From NCBI GenBank assembly GCA_963924555.1, contig OZ004587.1:3224001-3288000 (forward strand): DNA of 64,000 nt, given 5' to 3'. The notes below the pieces were generated by a model. It did no database searches. It saw nothing but the letters and a program-made list of their open reading frames with translations, and had not been told where the DNA came from. Origin of the DNA: Crambe crambe (lineage: Eukaryota > Porifera > Demospongiae > Poecilosclerida > Crambeidae). The translations under genes and the position numbers were made by a program. Below are positions 16,811-27,062 of the stretch, piece after piece (positions within the stretch are counted from its first letter, which is position 1; each line of letters opens with the position of its first letter).

Positions 16811-17325
16811 TATGTCCTTTTAGGCTAGCATGCATCAGGCTACGCCAGATTAGCATCAGAGGTGACCACTCAGTACTGGGATCCAATAATTTCCTGACTT
16901 TATGTACATCACCTAACCTGGCTGCTTCGTGTAAGGGAGGTAGCACTTCTTCTCATGGCAATGAGCATGCGCAGGTGCCTAGTACTAGTAGCGATTCCAA
17001 AAGCCATACATTTCTTGAAACTTTGCCCGGCCAGCGCAGCCTGACGGTTATAGAAGCGCTTGATGTTTAGGTATCACTAGCTAGCTTATAACAAGGCCTA
17101 CCTGCTGGTATTAGTTAAGCACATAGATGTTATAGAGATTTACCATTTTCTCCATATTAATCTCCATAGAACTAAAATCAACGGCGCTAACTGTGAACAT
17201 AGCACACTGGTTCATTTGGTGTTTTAGTAGTTAGTACATTATTAAGCTGCTGCTGGATATGAGTTACGCGTTCATGTGTTGATTGATCTTCGAGATAGAG
17301 CTAGTTATATGTGGGCAGGTCTAGC

Positions 17326-17575
17326 TTCCGGTGTCACAGTTTATTTTGTCGCTGGGAGATTCTGTTGCGGCGACAAAATATCCTAGGAAATTCTGTCGCG
17401 AGCGACCTAATCTCCTAGGATATTTCGTTGCCGCCAGGATATATTATCGCTGCATATATATATAAAGTAGCTATCAGAGAGGTGGTACAGCTATATCTGA
17501 TTATACAAACACAATCGCTCACCAAAAAATTGCTCTCCTAGCAATAAAAATCTAGATCGTTTCTACAACAGAGTT
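17326..17575 (+). repeat. Palindrome-rich TGTCGC repeat, cluster copy 1
   Basis: The unit runs from GGTGTCACAGTTTATTTTG to AAATCTAGATCGTTTCTAC and contains internal inverted motifs (TTTGTCGC against GCGACAAAATATCC, and TCCTAGGA palindromes). This copy is in the opposite direction to the five that follow. Confidence 0.85.
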
Positions 17576-17689
17576 CGATATAGCTGTGTGCTGTGTCTAC
17601 TGTCCTGGCAACATGAGCGGTCCGGACCGTTCAGACAACCAGTCCAGGCACCCGGTCCCGTCACCAGGACATTAAAAAAAAAAATTTTC

Positions 17690-17775
17690 AAAGATAGAAA
17701 AAGAAAAAAAACTCCAATTCGAAAATCGAACGCGAGACCACACATTCAATAGCACGCAGTACTAACCATAGATAT
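17690..17775 (-). repeat. tRNA-like SINE segment, inverted
   Basis: The minus strand reads GGTTAGTACTGCGTGCTATT, then GTGGTCTCGCGTTCGATTTT, with a box-B-like GTTCGATT. It matches the segments at 19.4 and 21.0 kb. tRNA-derived by resemblance; no cloverleaf was folded. Confidence 0.55.
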
Positions 17776-18224
17776 ATGTCTTCACTCAATAACTGAAGTT
17801 TCTACCCTTTAAGCGCCACCCTTCATATAATTTACTATCCTTTCATATTTCTTATTATAACCTTAGATAATTATCTAAGTTATAACCAAAGCATTTCTTT
17901 TCTTTTTGCGTTTTCAGGATGCATGCAGGCCTTCAGGTGCGCGAGTTGAGAGTTTGCGCTTTAGAACCGGGTAAGTAGGAGTGGTCCGGTTACGTAGCGG
18001 GCCATCCTGTTACGTAACGGGGCAGAAGTTCTGCATCTGTGCGGAATATATATAAAGAACAATAAATTTTCACTGTCTATAGTAAGAGACGTGTTGCTTT
18101 GTGGCATCTAGCTAGCTATTATGCTTAAGTAGCTATCTAGAATATTTCCCAATACTGATTTATATAAGGTGAATAGCTAACAAGCTTGAAATTTTGATGC
18201 ACCTATAAACTGCATAGAAACGAT

Positions 18225-18430
18225 CTAGGAGATTTTTTATTGCTAGGGCAATTTGTTGGTGAGCGATTATCTTTGTATAATCAGATATAGCTATACCACC
18301 TCTCCGATAGCTACTTTATATGCAGCAATAATATATCCTGGCGGCGACGAAATATCCTATGAGATTAGGCAGGATATTTTGTCGCCGCGACAGAATCTCC
18401 CAGCGAAAAAATAAACTGTGACACCGGCTG
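18225..18430 (-). repeat. Palindrome-rich TGTCGC repeat, cluster copy 2
   Basis: Inverse orientation to copy 1: it starts AACGATCTAGGAGATTTTTT and ends AAAATAAACTGTGACACCGG. It is followed by the ~300-bp composite tail that ends in a tRNA-like segment. Confidence 0.85.
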
Positions 18431-18780
18431 ATTAGATTACCTTGGAGTGCCGACAGGACAATAATAGCTAATACATAGGCTAGCGAAGCTGGCCTATGTA
18501 TTATAATGGCAAGCGAACGCAGCGAGCGTTAGGTGCATGAGAGATACTATTTACGCACTGTTGTAACTCCAAGGCTAGGCAACACTCGCCCAGAGTTTGA
18601 GGTTAGAAGTATAAATATCGCTTTTAAACGGATATTTGCTGCGTTGCCACTGTAGCGCATCGGTTAGTGCCGAACGTGTGGTCTCGGGTTCGATTCTCTA
18701 TTTGTAGCTAGCTATTGAGCTATGTTATAGCAAAAACTATAATTTTTTTACTTTCTAACTTTCTATAGTAGCTAAGAGAC
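18431..18780 (+). repeat. Composite tail with tRNA-like SINE segment
   Basis: The tail holds TTACCTTGGAGTGCCG, GCGAACGCAGCGAGCGTTAG and CAAGGCTAGGCAACACTCGC, then the tRNA-like part (TGTAGCGCATCGGTTAGTGC, a box-A-like stretch, and TCTCGGGTTCGATTCTC, a box-B-like stretch). The same tail follows copies 4 and 6 of the palindromic unit, so unit and tail move or duplicate together. Confidence 0.65.
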
Positions 18781-19079
18781 ATGTTGCTCTGTAGCATCTA
18801 GCTAGCTAGCTATTCCACGTAAGTAGCTATCTAGAATATTTTGCAATACTGATTTGTATAAAGCTCAATCATGCATTCACATCAATATAGATCAGTTATG
18901 AATATTCCATCGCTGTACACTTGCAAAAAATATTAACTTTTTAGCTAAATCAAACACTAGAAAAAAAATTGCTCCTTGAAGTATGAGATAATACACGCAA
19001 CTATAAAAGCTAACAAGCTTGAGATTTCAATGCACCTATAAACAGCATAAAAATATATATCATTATAGCATCAAGACAG

Positions 19080-19275
19080 AAACGACCTATGAGATTTTTT
19101 ATTGATAGGGCAATTTATTGGCGAGCGATTGTCTTTGTATGATCAGATATAGCTATACCACCTCTCCAATAGCTACTTTATATGAAGTGCGCGACAATAT
19201 ATCCTGGCGGGGACGAGATTAGGTCGCTCGCGACAGAATTTCAAATACCGGTAAACTCTGACACCGGGACAATGT
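19080..19275 (-). repeat. Palindrome-rich TGTCGC repeat, cluster copy 3
   Basis: Same direction as copy 2, with a shortened centre. It is followed at 19,276-19,475 by a second tail type (CGCAGCGAACGTTAGGAG, GGTTCCCTAAGGCAACC) ending in a tRNA-like segment, GTGTGGTCTCGTGTTCGATT. Confidence 0.8.
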
Positions 19276-19914
19276 ATTATAATAGCTCCTGCAAGAGAGC
19301 AAGCGCAGCGAACGTTAGGAGTATGGGACGTACTATTCACTCACGCACTGTTGTGGCAGGCCCAAACGGTTCCCTAAGGCAACCAAAGAGTTTTGTATTT
19401 TGAACCTTAGTGCGGGTTAGTACTGCGTGCTATTGAATGTGTGGTCTCGTGTTCGATTCTCGAATATGAGTTTTTTTTTTGTTTTTTTTTTCAGTCTTCG
19501 AAAAAAAATTTTTTTAAGTGTTAAGTGCCAGCACTGCCGGACATATAGCTCTGAAAATAGTATCCGGCTGCCGGACGTATAGCCACAGCGAACTTTTTAT
19601 TGGTTAAATATACAAGCAATCTGATTGCTCCACACCATAAAGGGCTAGTTAAGCCTCCATTCAAGTCTCAGAAACTTTTTATAAGTAGAAAATTTGCTTC
19701 TTGGTTAGCTCTACAAGTCTTATAGTTTTTTTTATTTTGATAATAATACAGTTAGTCATCAGGATACAGCATTTTGTGGCAGCTGTTGTTTGCTTTTGCA
19801 ATCATGTACAGGAGATTCCCTTCCACATGTTTTTGCCTTTCCTGATGTCTGGCATCATCTGACATGACATGTGGTGTCTTTGTTCTTTACTCTCTAGACA
19901 CAGCCTATATCGAA

Positions 19915-20150
19915 CTCTATATAGTAGAAACGATCTAGATTTTTATTGCTAGGAGAGCAATTTGTTGGTGAGCGATTGTGTTTGTATAATCAGATATATC
20001 TATACCACCTCTTCGATAGCTACTTTATATGTATATCCTGGCGGCGACAAAATATCCTAGGAGATTAGGTCGCTCGCGACAGAATTCCTAGGATATTTTG
20101 TCGCCGCGACAGAATCTCCCAGCGACAAAATAAACTGTGACACCAGCAGC
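19915..20150 (-). repeat. Palindrome-rich TGTCGC repeat, cluster copy 4
   Basis: Nearly full unit, from GAAACGATCTAGATTTTTAT to AAAATAAACTGTGACACC. It is preceded by ACACAGCCTATATCGAACTC, which also precedes copy 6 and, inverted, follows copy 1. Confidence 0.85.
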
Positions 20151-20564
20151 CGGCTCTGATTAGCTTACCTTGGAGTGCCGGCAAGACAATAGTAGCTAAT
20201 GCATAGGACAGCGAAGCTGGCCTATGTATTATGGTGAGCGAACGCAGCGAGCGTTAGGTATACTATTCACGCACTGTTGTGACTCCAAGGCTAGGCAACA
20301 CTTGCCCAGAGTTTGAGGTTAGAAGTATAAATATCGCTTTCAAACGGATATTTGCATCGTTGCCACTGTAGCGCATCGCATCAGATTCCATCGCTGTATA
20401 TTTGTAAAAAATATTAACTTTCTAGCTAAGCAAGACACTAGAAAAAAAAACTTGCTCCTTGAGCGAATACACGCAACTATAAAGTTGAATAGCTAACAAG
20501 CTTGAAATTTCGATGCACCTATAAACAGCATAGAAATATATCATTATAGCATCAAGACAGTAAC

Positions 20565-20800
20565 GACCTATGAGATTTTTTATTGCTAGTGCAATTTGTT
20601 AGCGAGCGATTGTCTTTGTATAATCAGATATAGCTATACCACCTCTCCAATAGCTACTTTATATGCAGTGCGCGACGATATATCCTGGCAGGGACGAGAT
20701 TATATCGCTCGCGACATAATTTCCTAGGATATTTTGTCGACGTAACAGAATCTCCAAGCGACAAAATACCGGTAAACTCTGACACCGGGACAATGTATTA
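20565..20800 (-). repeat. Palindrome-rich TGTCGC repeat, cluster copy 5
   Basis: Resembles copy 3 in its ending (ACCGGTAAACTCTGACACCG) and in the tail that follows to about 21,015, including the tRNA-like GTGTGGTCTCGCGTTTGATT. Copies 3 and 5 look like a segmental duplication. Confidence 0.8.
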
Positions 20801-21409
20801 TAATAACTCCTGCAAGGGAGCGAGTGCAGGGAGCGTTAGGAGTATGGGACGTACTATTCACGCATGTACTGTTGTGGCAGGCCCGAAGGGTTCCCTAAGG
20901 CAACCAAAGAGTTTGGAGTTTTGAATCTTAGTGCATCGGTTAGTACTTACACATATCATATATCTATAGTTAGTACTGCGTGCTATTGAATGTGTGGTCT
21001 CGCGTTTGATTCCAATCTGAATTTAAAAAGCGCAGGGAAGCAATGATGCCACAAGATGGAGTAAAAATGAATTTTAAAGTAATCTAAGGTTATTATTTTT
21101 ATTTTGTAGAAATCTTAGCTACATTATCAATTTTTAGAGACAAAAATCAAGCCAGCGACTTATAATTCATACCTATGACTCATAATACCATCCTGAGTAT
21201 GTTATGTAAGACTCCTATCTACAAGATGCAATATTTTTATTACTTTCTACATAACCTATTTTATATCTGGAGCAATTTTCAGGATTCTAAGATAGTCCAT
21301 TTCCAAGAAAAGAGCAACAATACTTAGCTGACTCATAATACCCACACCTACCCTAAGTGTCCTGGTGCCGGGACCGGGTGCCTTGACTGGTGGCCTGAAC
21401 GGCCGGGAT

Positions 21410-21672
21410 AGTAGACACAGCCTATATCGAACTCTGTAGTAGAAACGATCTAGATTTTTATTGCTAGGAGAGCAATTTGTTGGTGAGCGTTTGTGTTTGT
21501 ATAATCAGATATAGCTATACAACCTCTCCGATAGCTACTTTATATTCAGCGACAATATATTCTGGCGGCTACGAAATATCCTAGGAGATTAGGTCGCTCG
21601 CGACAGAATTTCCTAGGTTATTTTCCGCCGCGACAAAATCTCCCAGCGACAAAATAAACTGTGACACCGGCA
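21410..21672 (-). repeat. Palindrome-rich TGTCGC repeat, cluster copy 6
   Basis: Full unit with the same left flank as copy 4, followed by the composite tail seen after copy 2. Confidence 0.85.
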
Positions 21673-21879
21673 GCCGGCTCTGATTAGCTTACCTTGGAGT
21701 GCCGGCAGGACAATAGTAGCTAATACATAGGCACGCGAAGCTGACCCATGTATTATATATAATAGTGAGCGAACTAAGTGATAGAATATCTCTGGACTTA
21801 CTCACGCACTGTTGTGACTCCAAGGCTAGGCAACACTCGCCCAGAGTTTGAGGTTAAAAGTATAAGTATCGGATATTTG

Positions 21880-21965
21880 CAGCGTTGCCACTGTAGCGCA
21901 TCGCATCAGCTAGTGCCGTGTACTATTGAACGTGCGATCTCGGGTTCGATTCCCGATTAGTAGCT
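21880..21965 (+). repeat. tRNA-like SINE segment, best preserved
   Basis: GCCACTGTAGCGCATCGCAT followed by GCGATCTCGGGTTCGATTCC gives plausible box A and box B spacing for RNA polymerase III, with a short inverted pair (TCGGG and CCCGA) around the box B loop. It is probably the head of a tRNA-derived SINE, not a working tRNA gene, because I see no full acceptor stem. Confidence 0.55.
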
Positions 21966-21998
21966 AGCTATTGAGCTATGTTATATAATTTTTGCAAT

Positions 21999-22138
21999 AA
22001 AAAGAACAAAAGTCAATTTTAGACACCGTTTTTTTTCTTATGTTAGCGAATGAATTTTTTATTTTGGAACATTCTCCTATCTTCTTTGTAGATGTAATAA
22101 TTCACTGTAGCCTTCTGAGAACCTGTAGAGTAAGGGTA
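21999..22138 (+). repeat. 140-bp duplicated segment, copy 1
   Basis: From AAAAAGAACAAAAGTCAATT to GTAGAGTAAGGGTAGA it matches 25,107-25,252 closely. The two copies bracket the CXC-tail transposon-protein relic, so they may mark an insertion or duplication boundary. Confidence 0.85.
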
Positions 22139-22679
22139 GAAGAGAAAGAAGACAGTCGTTACGCCAGCCCGTTTTAATTGCGTAGCAAAAAAGCATTACA
22201 TCATTCCAGCCACAGCTGTTCAAATCGCCATTTTTTGCCCGCGTGTTTAGCCTGGTGTGCTAGAGAAGCGTACTAGTGAAAGTCTCCTAACAAAGGTAAG
22301 GATGTAGAAGGGAGCTTCTAAGGTGGAATGAACCAGTACAATCTACTTCTTATAGCAAAAGTGGGGAATTAGGCTTCAATACTGAAACTACCCTTTGCCA
22401 CACTCCGAAAGAGGACCTTTGAAAGTTGCTCTGGATTAGCGTTCCTTACCATTATTTTTCCCCAGAAATTTTGCAATACTTGGTTGAAAGGTAAATCTAA
22501 TTGTGTAAGTAATGATAAGTATTTTGAGATATTATCAGTGTTACTTTTGAACCATGAAAAATCATTAAATGAAATTGTGTACGACTCAAGAGAAAGGGGG
22601 TAAGGTTAGGTTGTGAGTCTATTCTTGGTCTGTATCAATCATCATAGTAGAGGGGAATATAATGAGACCCAAAAATGCT

Positions 22680-24663
22680 GTTTTCTACATCATCCTCTAA
22701 AATATCAGTCATCATCTTCCATTCTTTCTTCATCATAGTCCATTTCAATTGCTCTTTCTTCATCATAGTCATCTGTCTCCATTTCAATCACATTTATATT
22801 GCAGTTGGTACACTGACATCCTGCACCACACACTTTATCATCCTACCTGCCACTATTACAGCCTATCTTGCAACTGCACCCCTTTCTCAATAATTGAACT
22901 CTTTTTCATTTGATTTTCTTCTGTATCCCAGTGTATTCTTAGTCTCCCATCTTCTTCCCTTACCCACCCATGTCCATGTAGGCTCACAAGTAGCGTGTGG
23001 CTGCTTTCACCTTGTCTCCACATATGAAGAATCCAGCAACTTCTCTGCCAGTGATGTTGAATTGGTTCAAGTGATGAGATCAGCTCATTTTCAAAGGAAA
23101 TTCTGTCCCAAATTGTGTCACAAAAAGATGGTCTAACCACTGGCGATGTTATTCGAGGAATGAAGTTGCTCCACTGAAACGATTGAAGACTGATTTGGGA
23201 GTTCCACCTCCAAAGGCATTATTGTGCTTCTTGAAATAGGTGCATCCAACTAACCTGATGAATGCTAGCAGACTGCTATTCGCTAGTTCATGTAAGTTGA
23301 TATGTGTGGCAAATGAATCCTTTTGATGACCTAAGATAAATCTTGCTTGTTCAAAGAATACTCGATAAAATAGTGACTTCCCTATCTCAGATATGCAATC
23401 ACAGCCAGTAGAAGCGAATAGAGTTTGAATAGTGGTTGGAATATTGTGTTCCGGATCTCTAGTACACCATTTGTGGTCACCTCTATCAACTATATAAGCC
23501 GATAGAAAAGTTGTAACTTTTCTTTTGCATTTCTACATTTGAGTAACTCTTTCCACTTTGTAGGTATTTATGGTCACCTCTATATCAACTATATAAGCCG
23601 ATAGAAAAGTTGTAACTTTTCTTTTGCATTTCCACTTTGTAGGTATTTGTGTCATTATCAAGTGTCAGCATACAGGTGTCATGCCTAGCCTGCTCGAAAA
23701 TTTTTTGGATTCTCAGCCTGTTTCCCAGGATCATCAAATAGCAAATGAACTTCCTGGCTGCCTTTATCAAAATAAGGTAAGATGAATCGTTTCATTATAA
23801 AATCACCATAGTTGGCCACGGTGTTATGACTGTGTAGAGGTTTGGTATTAATAAGAAACATTCCCTCTGTTATTACTTATTCTGGTGTCCAGTCTTCGGG
23901 GAAATAATTAGTGAATAGAGTGGTTTCTTCATATCTGGCCTTATAGAAGTGGATTTTATATAATTATTCTATGTGTATGATATGTGATGCTATAGGTGGG
24001 AAGAGAGTGGACATCTCAGGGTCCCTATTTTTTTTTGACGATTTTGATATGTGATCATAGGAAGAAGCAAGTCCAACTGCTTTAGGAAGCTCTCATATGC
24101 ACCGACAAGTGTAAGTGCATGGTTATCTAGCAGCTCTTGAGCTATAGTAATTGTTAATTTGAGGGCTATTTCAATGAATTCATTTTCTCGAGTGATTTTC
24201 ATGGATAGGGTGGGTCTGAATCGACAGTAGTGTGGTTTGAAAATCATTATTATTGGTGATTGGATTATTTTTCAGTACCATGAGATATATCTGTAACATG
24301 GCATGCATACTTTATCATTAGAAGTGATGGATCTTTCAAAATCTGCGTGTGTCGGTTCAGAGCACGTTTGAAAGTTTGAATAGTTCGAGCCTTTCATTGC
24401 AGTGGAACAGACTGCATTTCCACTGATAGTCAATGCCTGTGTAGAAATTTCTATCTTCTTCCATTATAGGGTGGGTATGTTGAACTTGCGTTGTTCTTTG
24501 CACAGAAGACGATTGGAGCAGGGTCTCTCCTTGTGTATATCAGACTAGATGAGACGATCTGTAGGTTTCCTGCCATCTGTGATTTCAGACTAATTAGCAG
24601 AGCAGCTGTACTGCTGATTTTCGCGCATTTCAAACACTTGTAGCGCATGCACTGTTTATGCAA
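22680..24663 (-). pseudogene. Transposon-associated protein with CXC-type Cys tail, degenerate
   Basis: Minus-strand pieces in order: 23,990-24,247 (RENEFIEIALKLTITIAQEL); 23,585-23,770; 23,150-23,490 (PTTIQTLFASTGCDCISEIG, then AFIRLVGCTYFKKHNNAFGG); 22,856-23,140 (IQHHWQRSCWILHMWRQGES, HGHGWVREEDGRL); and 22,700-22,860 with a Cys tail ending CGAGCQCTNC. This resembles a family I associate with repeated elements in sponges and cnidarians, whose C-terminus is a tesmin/TSO1-like CXC Cys cluster. Function is not established; DNA binding by the Cys tail is inferred. Breaks: a stop after TSFLE near 23,150, a frame change in the Cys tail, and a ~100-bp local duplication at 23,470-23,650 that splits the frame. 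The first piece (24,451-24,663) is assigned only by position. Confidence 0.6.
23470..23655. repeat. Local tandem duplication inside the CXC-tail relic
   Basis: GGTCACCTCTATCAACTATA through TTTCCACTTTGTAGGTATTT occurs twice, at about 23,470-23,567 and 23,573-23,650. The duplication creates one of the frame breaks in the overlapping minus-strand relic. Confidence 0.85.
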
Positions 24664-25047
24664 AATGATATTAACTTTTGCCTGTAAAAGATCTATCCAA
24701 ACACTAAATATAATGGAAAGATGGGTTCAAATAAATGGTCAGGAACGCTGGTCGGTAGTGATCATGGAAGGTCCTCTGCAAGAGTACGAATAAATGGATC
24801 CAACTTCAGGGGCTGTTAATGTCGTTTTAGTAAATCTGTGAGTGATGAAAAAGATATACATGGTTAGTGTATGAACGTAGCTTCATGCCAAGGTATGTCT
24901 AACATTGTCGTTATCAACGAAGACTGTATAATTAGCTAGTAAAGAAGTACCGTTATTTCACTCATTTCCGGATATTCTAAAAAATTTTAGCAGTTACTTC
25001 TGGTCGTGCAATTAAATTGGCCTGCTGGCATAATGACTGAAGAGTTT
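24664..25047. other. No gene seen
   Basis: AT-rich sequence without recognisable exons, between the CXC-tail relic and the duplicated block that follows. Confidence 0.4.
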
Positions 25048-25392
25048 TTAGTTTATACAGTCTTATGACCTTTGACCTGCCATCCCTAGAGTCCTAGCGC
25101 ACTCTGATAAAGAAAAAGAACAAAAGTCAATTTTAGAACTCTTTTTTTTTTTCATGTTAGCGAATGAATTTTTGGTTTTTGAACATTCTCCTCTCTTCTT
25201 TGTAGATGTAATAATTCACTGTAGCCTTCTGAGATCCTGTAGAGTAAGGGTAGACTTTTTAGTTTATACAGTCTTATGACCTTTGACCCGCCATCCCTAC
25301 TTAGAGAGTGCTAGCGCACTCTCTGATACATATATATATTTAAAATTTCAATGAGTCATGACCTGAGAGTCAGCTCGCTCGCTGCAATAATA
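25048..25392 (+). repeat. Nested duplicated block
   Basis: TTTTTAGTTTATACAGTCTT and GACCTTTGACC lie at 25,048-25,105 and again at 25,253-25,325, each followed by CTAGCGCACTCT. Between them is copy 2 of the 140-bp segment seen at 22.0 kb. The end, 25,326-25,392, is the repeat also found at 7,056-7,122. Confidence 0.85.
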
Positions 25393-26383
25393 TCTAGCTA
25401 CAATAATTCCTTGGCTTGATGTAGGGATGATAACAAACATTTCTTTTCTCAATTTCTTTCCTTGTTTCTTTATTTTTTTGTACACTGTTTTTGTCATCCC
25501 TACATCAACTTTCATTTTTTTCAAATATTTTTTCCTTTACTTATCATAATTTCAGTTGAGATACATACATATCATCATTGCAGCTTTATTCATCCCTTCT
25601 TGTTGACTTCTTGATCTATAATGATTACACATGTTTCGTACAATGCTATGCAGATACATGTACACTTAGCATGCAAGTCCAAATGAGGCAGTAGCAGAGA
25701 AGCTATAACTATATGCTAAAGTTATTCTATAGTGATGCACCAATAATAATAAATCAAGGAAACTGCTTGAAGATGTTCTGTTTCATTTAGCTACTACTTG
25801 ACTTATTAATCATATAAAATCAGTGTAAAATGTAGCAAATGTTCCAGTGCACTGTCATAACTGAGCTAGCTAAATATTGAGAAATGTAATCATGATCACC
25901 AACTTCTTATTGCTGCTTCTATTTTATTTCTCTAGCACTAACTCAAGTAATCGTGATTTCCATCAAACAGATGAAATTGATGTGACATGTCCAACGTGGT
26001 ATCATATCGACTCATTTGGTCAGTGTGAATGCAGTGGGTCGAAAAAAGAATACATGGATGGGCTTGTGTTATGTAAGTCAATTATGTATGGGTTTCTATA
26101 ATAGTAGTAAAACCACAGTTGTAGGATTATGCCCTTATGTGATGTAATAGCATTGAATAACTTTATATGTGTGGTTGGTTGAATCGTAGAGATCTCTTAT
26201 GCAGCCACTGCAGTAGTGATTCACTGGGGGTTGCAGTACTGTCTTATAGTTATAAGTGCACAAAATATCTGGGAAATTTCTGTGGATGTCTCACTCTTGG
26301 ACTTAATTCTGATAACAGCATTTTTCCTTATTGTCATATTTTGCAACATTCGTGCTACGCACCACATGTGAATGCATTAAGTA

Positions 26384-26487
26384 ATAGATAAAGCATGTGC
26401 GCGAGGTTTCTGGTTGATTTAGTGCACCATAGCCCGAGGGATGGTGCACTAAATCAACCAGAAACCGAGTGCGCATGCTTTATCTAT
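26384..26487. repeat. 104-bp near-perfect hairpin
   Basis: Two 47-bp arms (starting ATAGATAAAGCATGTGCGCG; the core TTGATTTAGTGCACCAT) flank a 10-nt loop, AGCCCGAGGG. Only one or two mismatches are visible. It lies within the receptor-like relic. A 14-bp match to the loop and its right flank recurs near 31,440. Confidence 0.9.
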
Positions 26488-26605
26488 TTTTGATCCCATT
26501 GCGCATGCGCGTAGCTACTGTAGTCCATAGTTACAAACATCAGTACTGTTTGGTTTGCTATAGCTAGCTAATTGTTGTGTCTCCACTTCTTTCTTGAGTT
26601 GTGAA

Positions 26606-26863
26606 ATGGCGGCAAGAATAGTCCGCATACCTGCTGATGCTCCTGTTATAGCTATCTATAAATCGGGGATACTCCCCGAGCACGAAGGATACAAGTATTT
26701 TGTGCCTGCCCAGTCCGAAGATCAAAGGCGGTGTGTGAAACACCAGCTTGCTGTAGACCAGCTAGAATGTTCCTTCTTTTATACTAGCTACTCTCAGAAA
26801 AGCTTGTTGGGTTTGAAATGTGGAATTTTAATGTTATTCATCGACCACGTTGCACGTTTATAA
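26606..26863 (+). CDS. Short open frame with good start context, unknown
   Basis: GAAATGGCGGC gives a strong start context. The frame reads MAARIVRIPADAPVIAIYKS and then a polar stretch (PEHEGYKYFVPAQSEDQRRC) before running into an inverted repeat at 26,766. I recognise no domain. It may be the first exon of an unidentified gene or part of the hairpin-bearing insertion. Confidence 0.3.
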   Translation: MAARIVRIPADAPVIAIYKSGILPEHEGYKYFVPAQSEDQRRCVKHQLAVDQLECSFFYTSYSQKSLLGLKCGILMLFIDHVARL

Positions 26864-26943
26864 TGAGATGATATTCATAACGTTTCAAACCAAACAAGCT
26901 TTTCAGAGAGTATAGTAGCCAGCATAAAAGGCAGAACTTCAAC
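26766..26943. repeat. Inverted repeat, ~55-bp arms
   Basis: GTTCCTTCTTTTATACTAGC ... AAAGCTTGTTGGGTTTGAAA at 26,766-26,822 pairs imperfectly with the inverse at 26,884-26,943. It overlaps the 3' half of the preceding open frame. Confidence 0.75.
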
Positions 26944-26997
26944 AATTTTTTCAAGCTGTCTTACAGCATTCAGCATAGCCTGGGGATGCAAAAAATT

Positions 26998-27062
26998 AGT
27001 GCACTCCTACAAAATTAGTGCACTCCTACAGAATTAGTGCACACGCTGATTTAATGCACATA
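26998..27062 (+). repeat. Short tandem repeat AATTAGTGCACTCCTACA
   Basis: Three imperfect units of about 20 bp. The GTGCACT core also occurs in the arms of the hairpin at 26,384-26,487. Confidence 0.75.

Larger units (their letters stand above)
11920..16946 (-). pseudogene. ANK-ZU5-Death protein gene, disrupted
   Basis: Pieces in order on the minus strand. 16,811-16,946 gives PPLHEAARLGDVHKVRKLLD and LMHASLKGH, the first ankyrin repeats. The foldback element follows, then EVAKVLLEKGA directly after it. 14,970-15,660 holds about six more repeats (RSALMFACREGHTEAAKVL, GGWSALMIVSLMGR and others). 14,309-14,746 is a ZU5-like exon (VFIHPCVTGSFILPDGY, then EDCEDMAFLVAGTTPKYGE). 13,500-13,980 has small exon-like pieces (ILETTDDQGWDIKFDGE). 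11,925-12,190 is a Death-type domain (WLKMNYNHQKYGRPTWKRF). ANK-ZU5-Death proteins are a large family in sponges and are presumed intracellular signalling adaptors. Damage: the transposon, a stop after LLEKGA, frame changes near 15,660, 15,365 and 15,100, and a stop (NS*) just before the donor at 14,968. A short-lived or misassembled allele is possible. Confidence 0.7.

Noticed and set aside
21880..21965. Functional tRNA gene
   Set aside because: Box A and B-like words are present, but no acceptor stem or complete cloverleaf was visible, and related segments recur as repeats.
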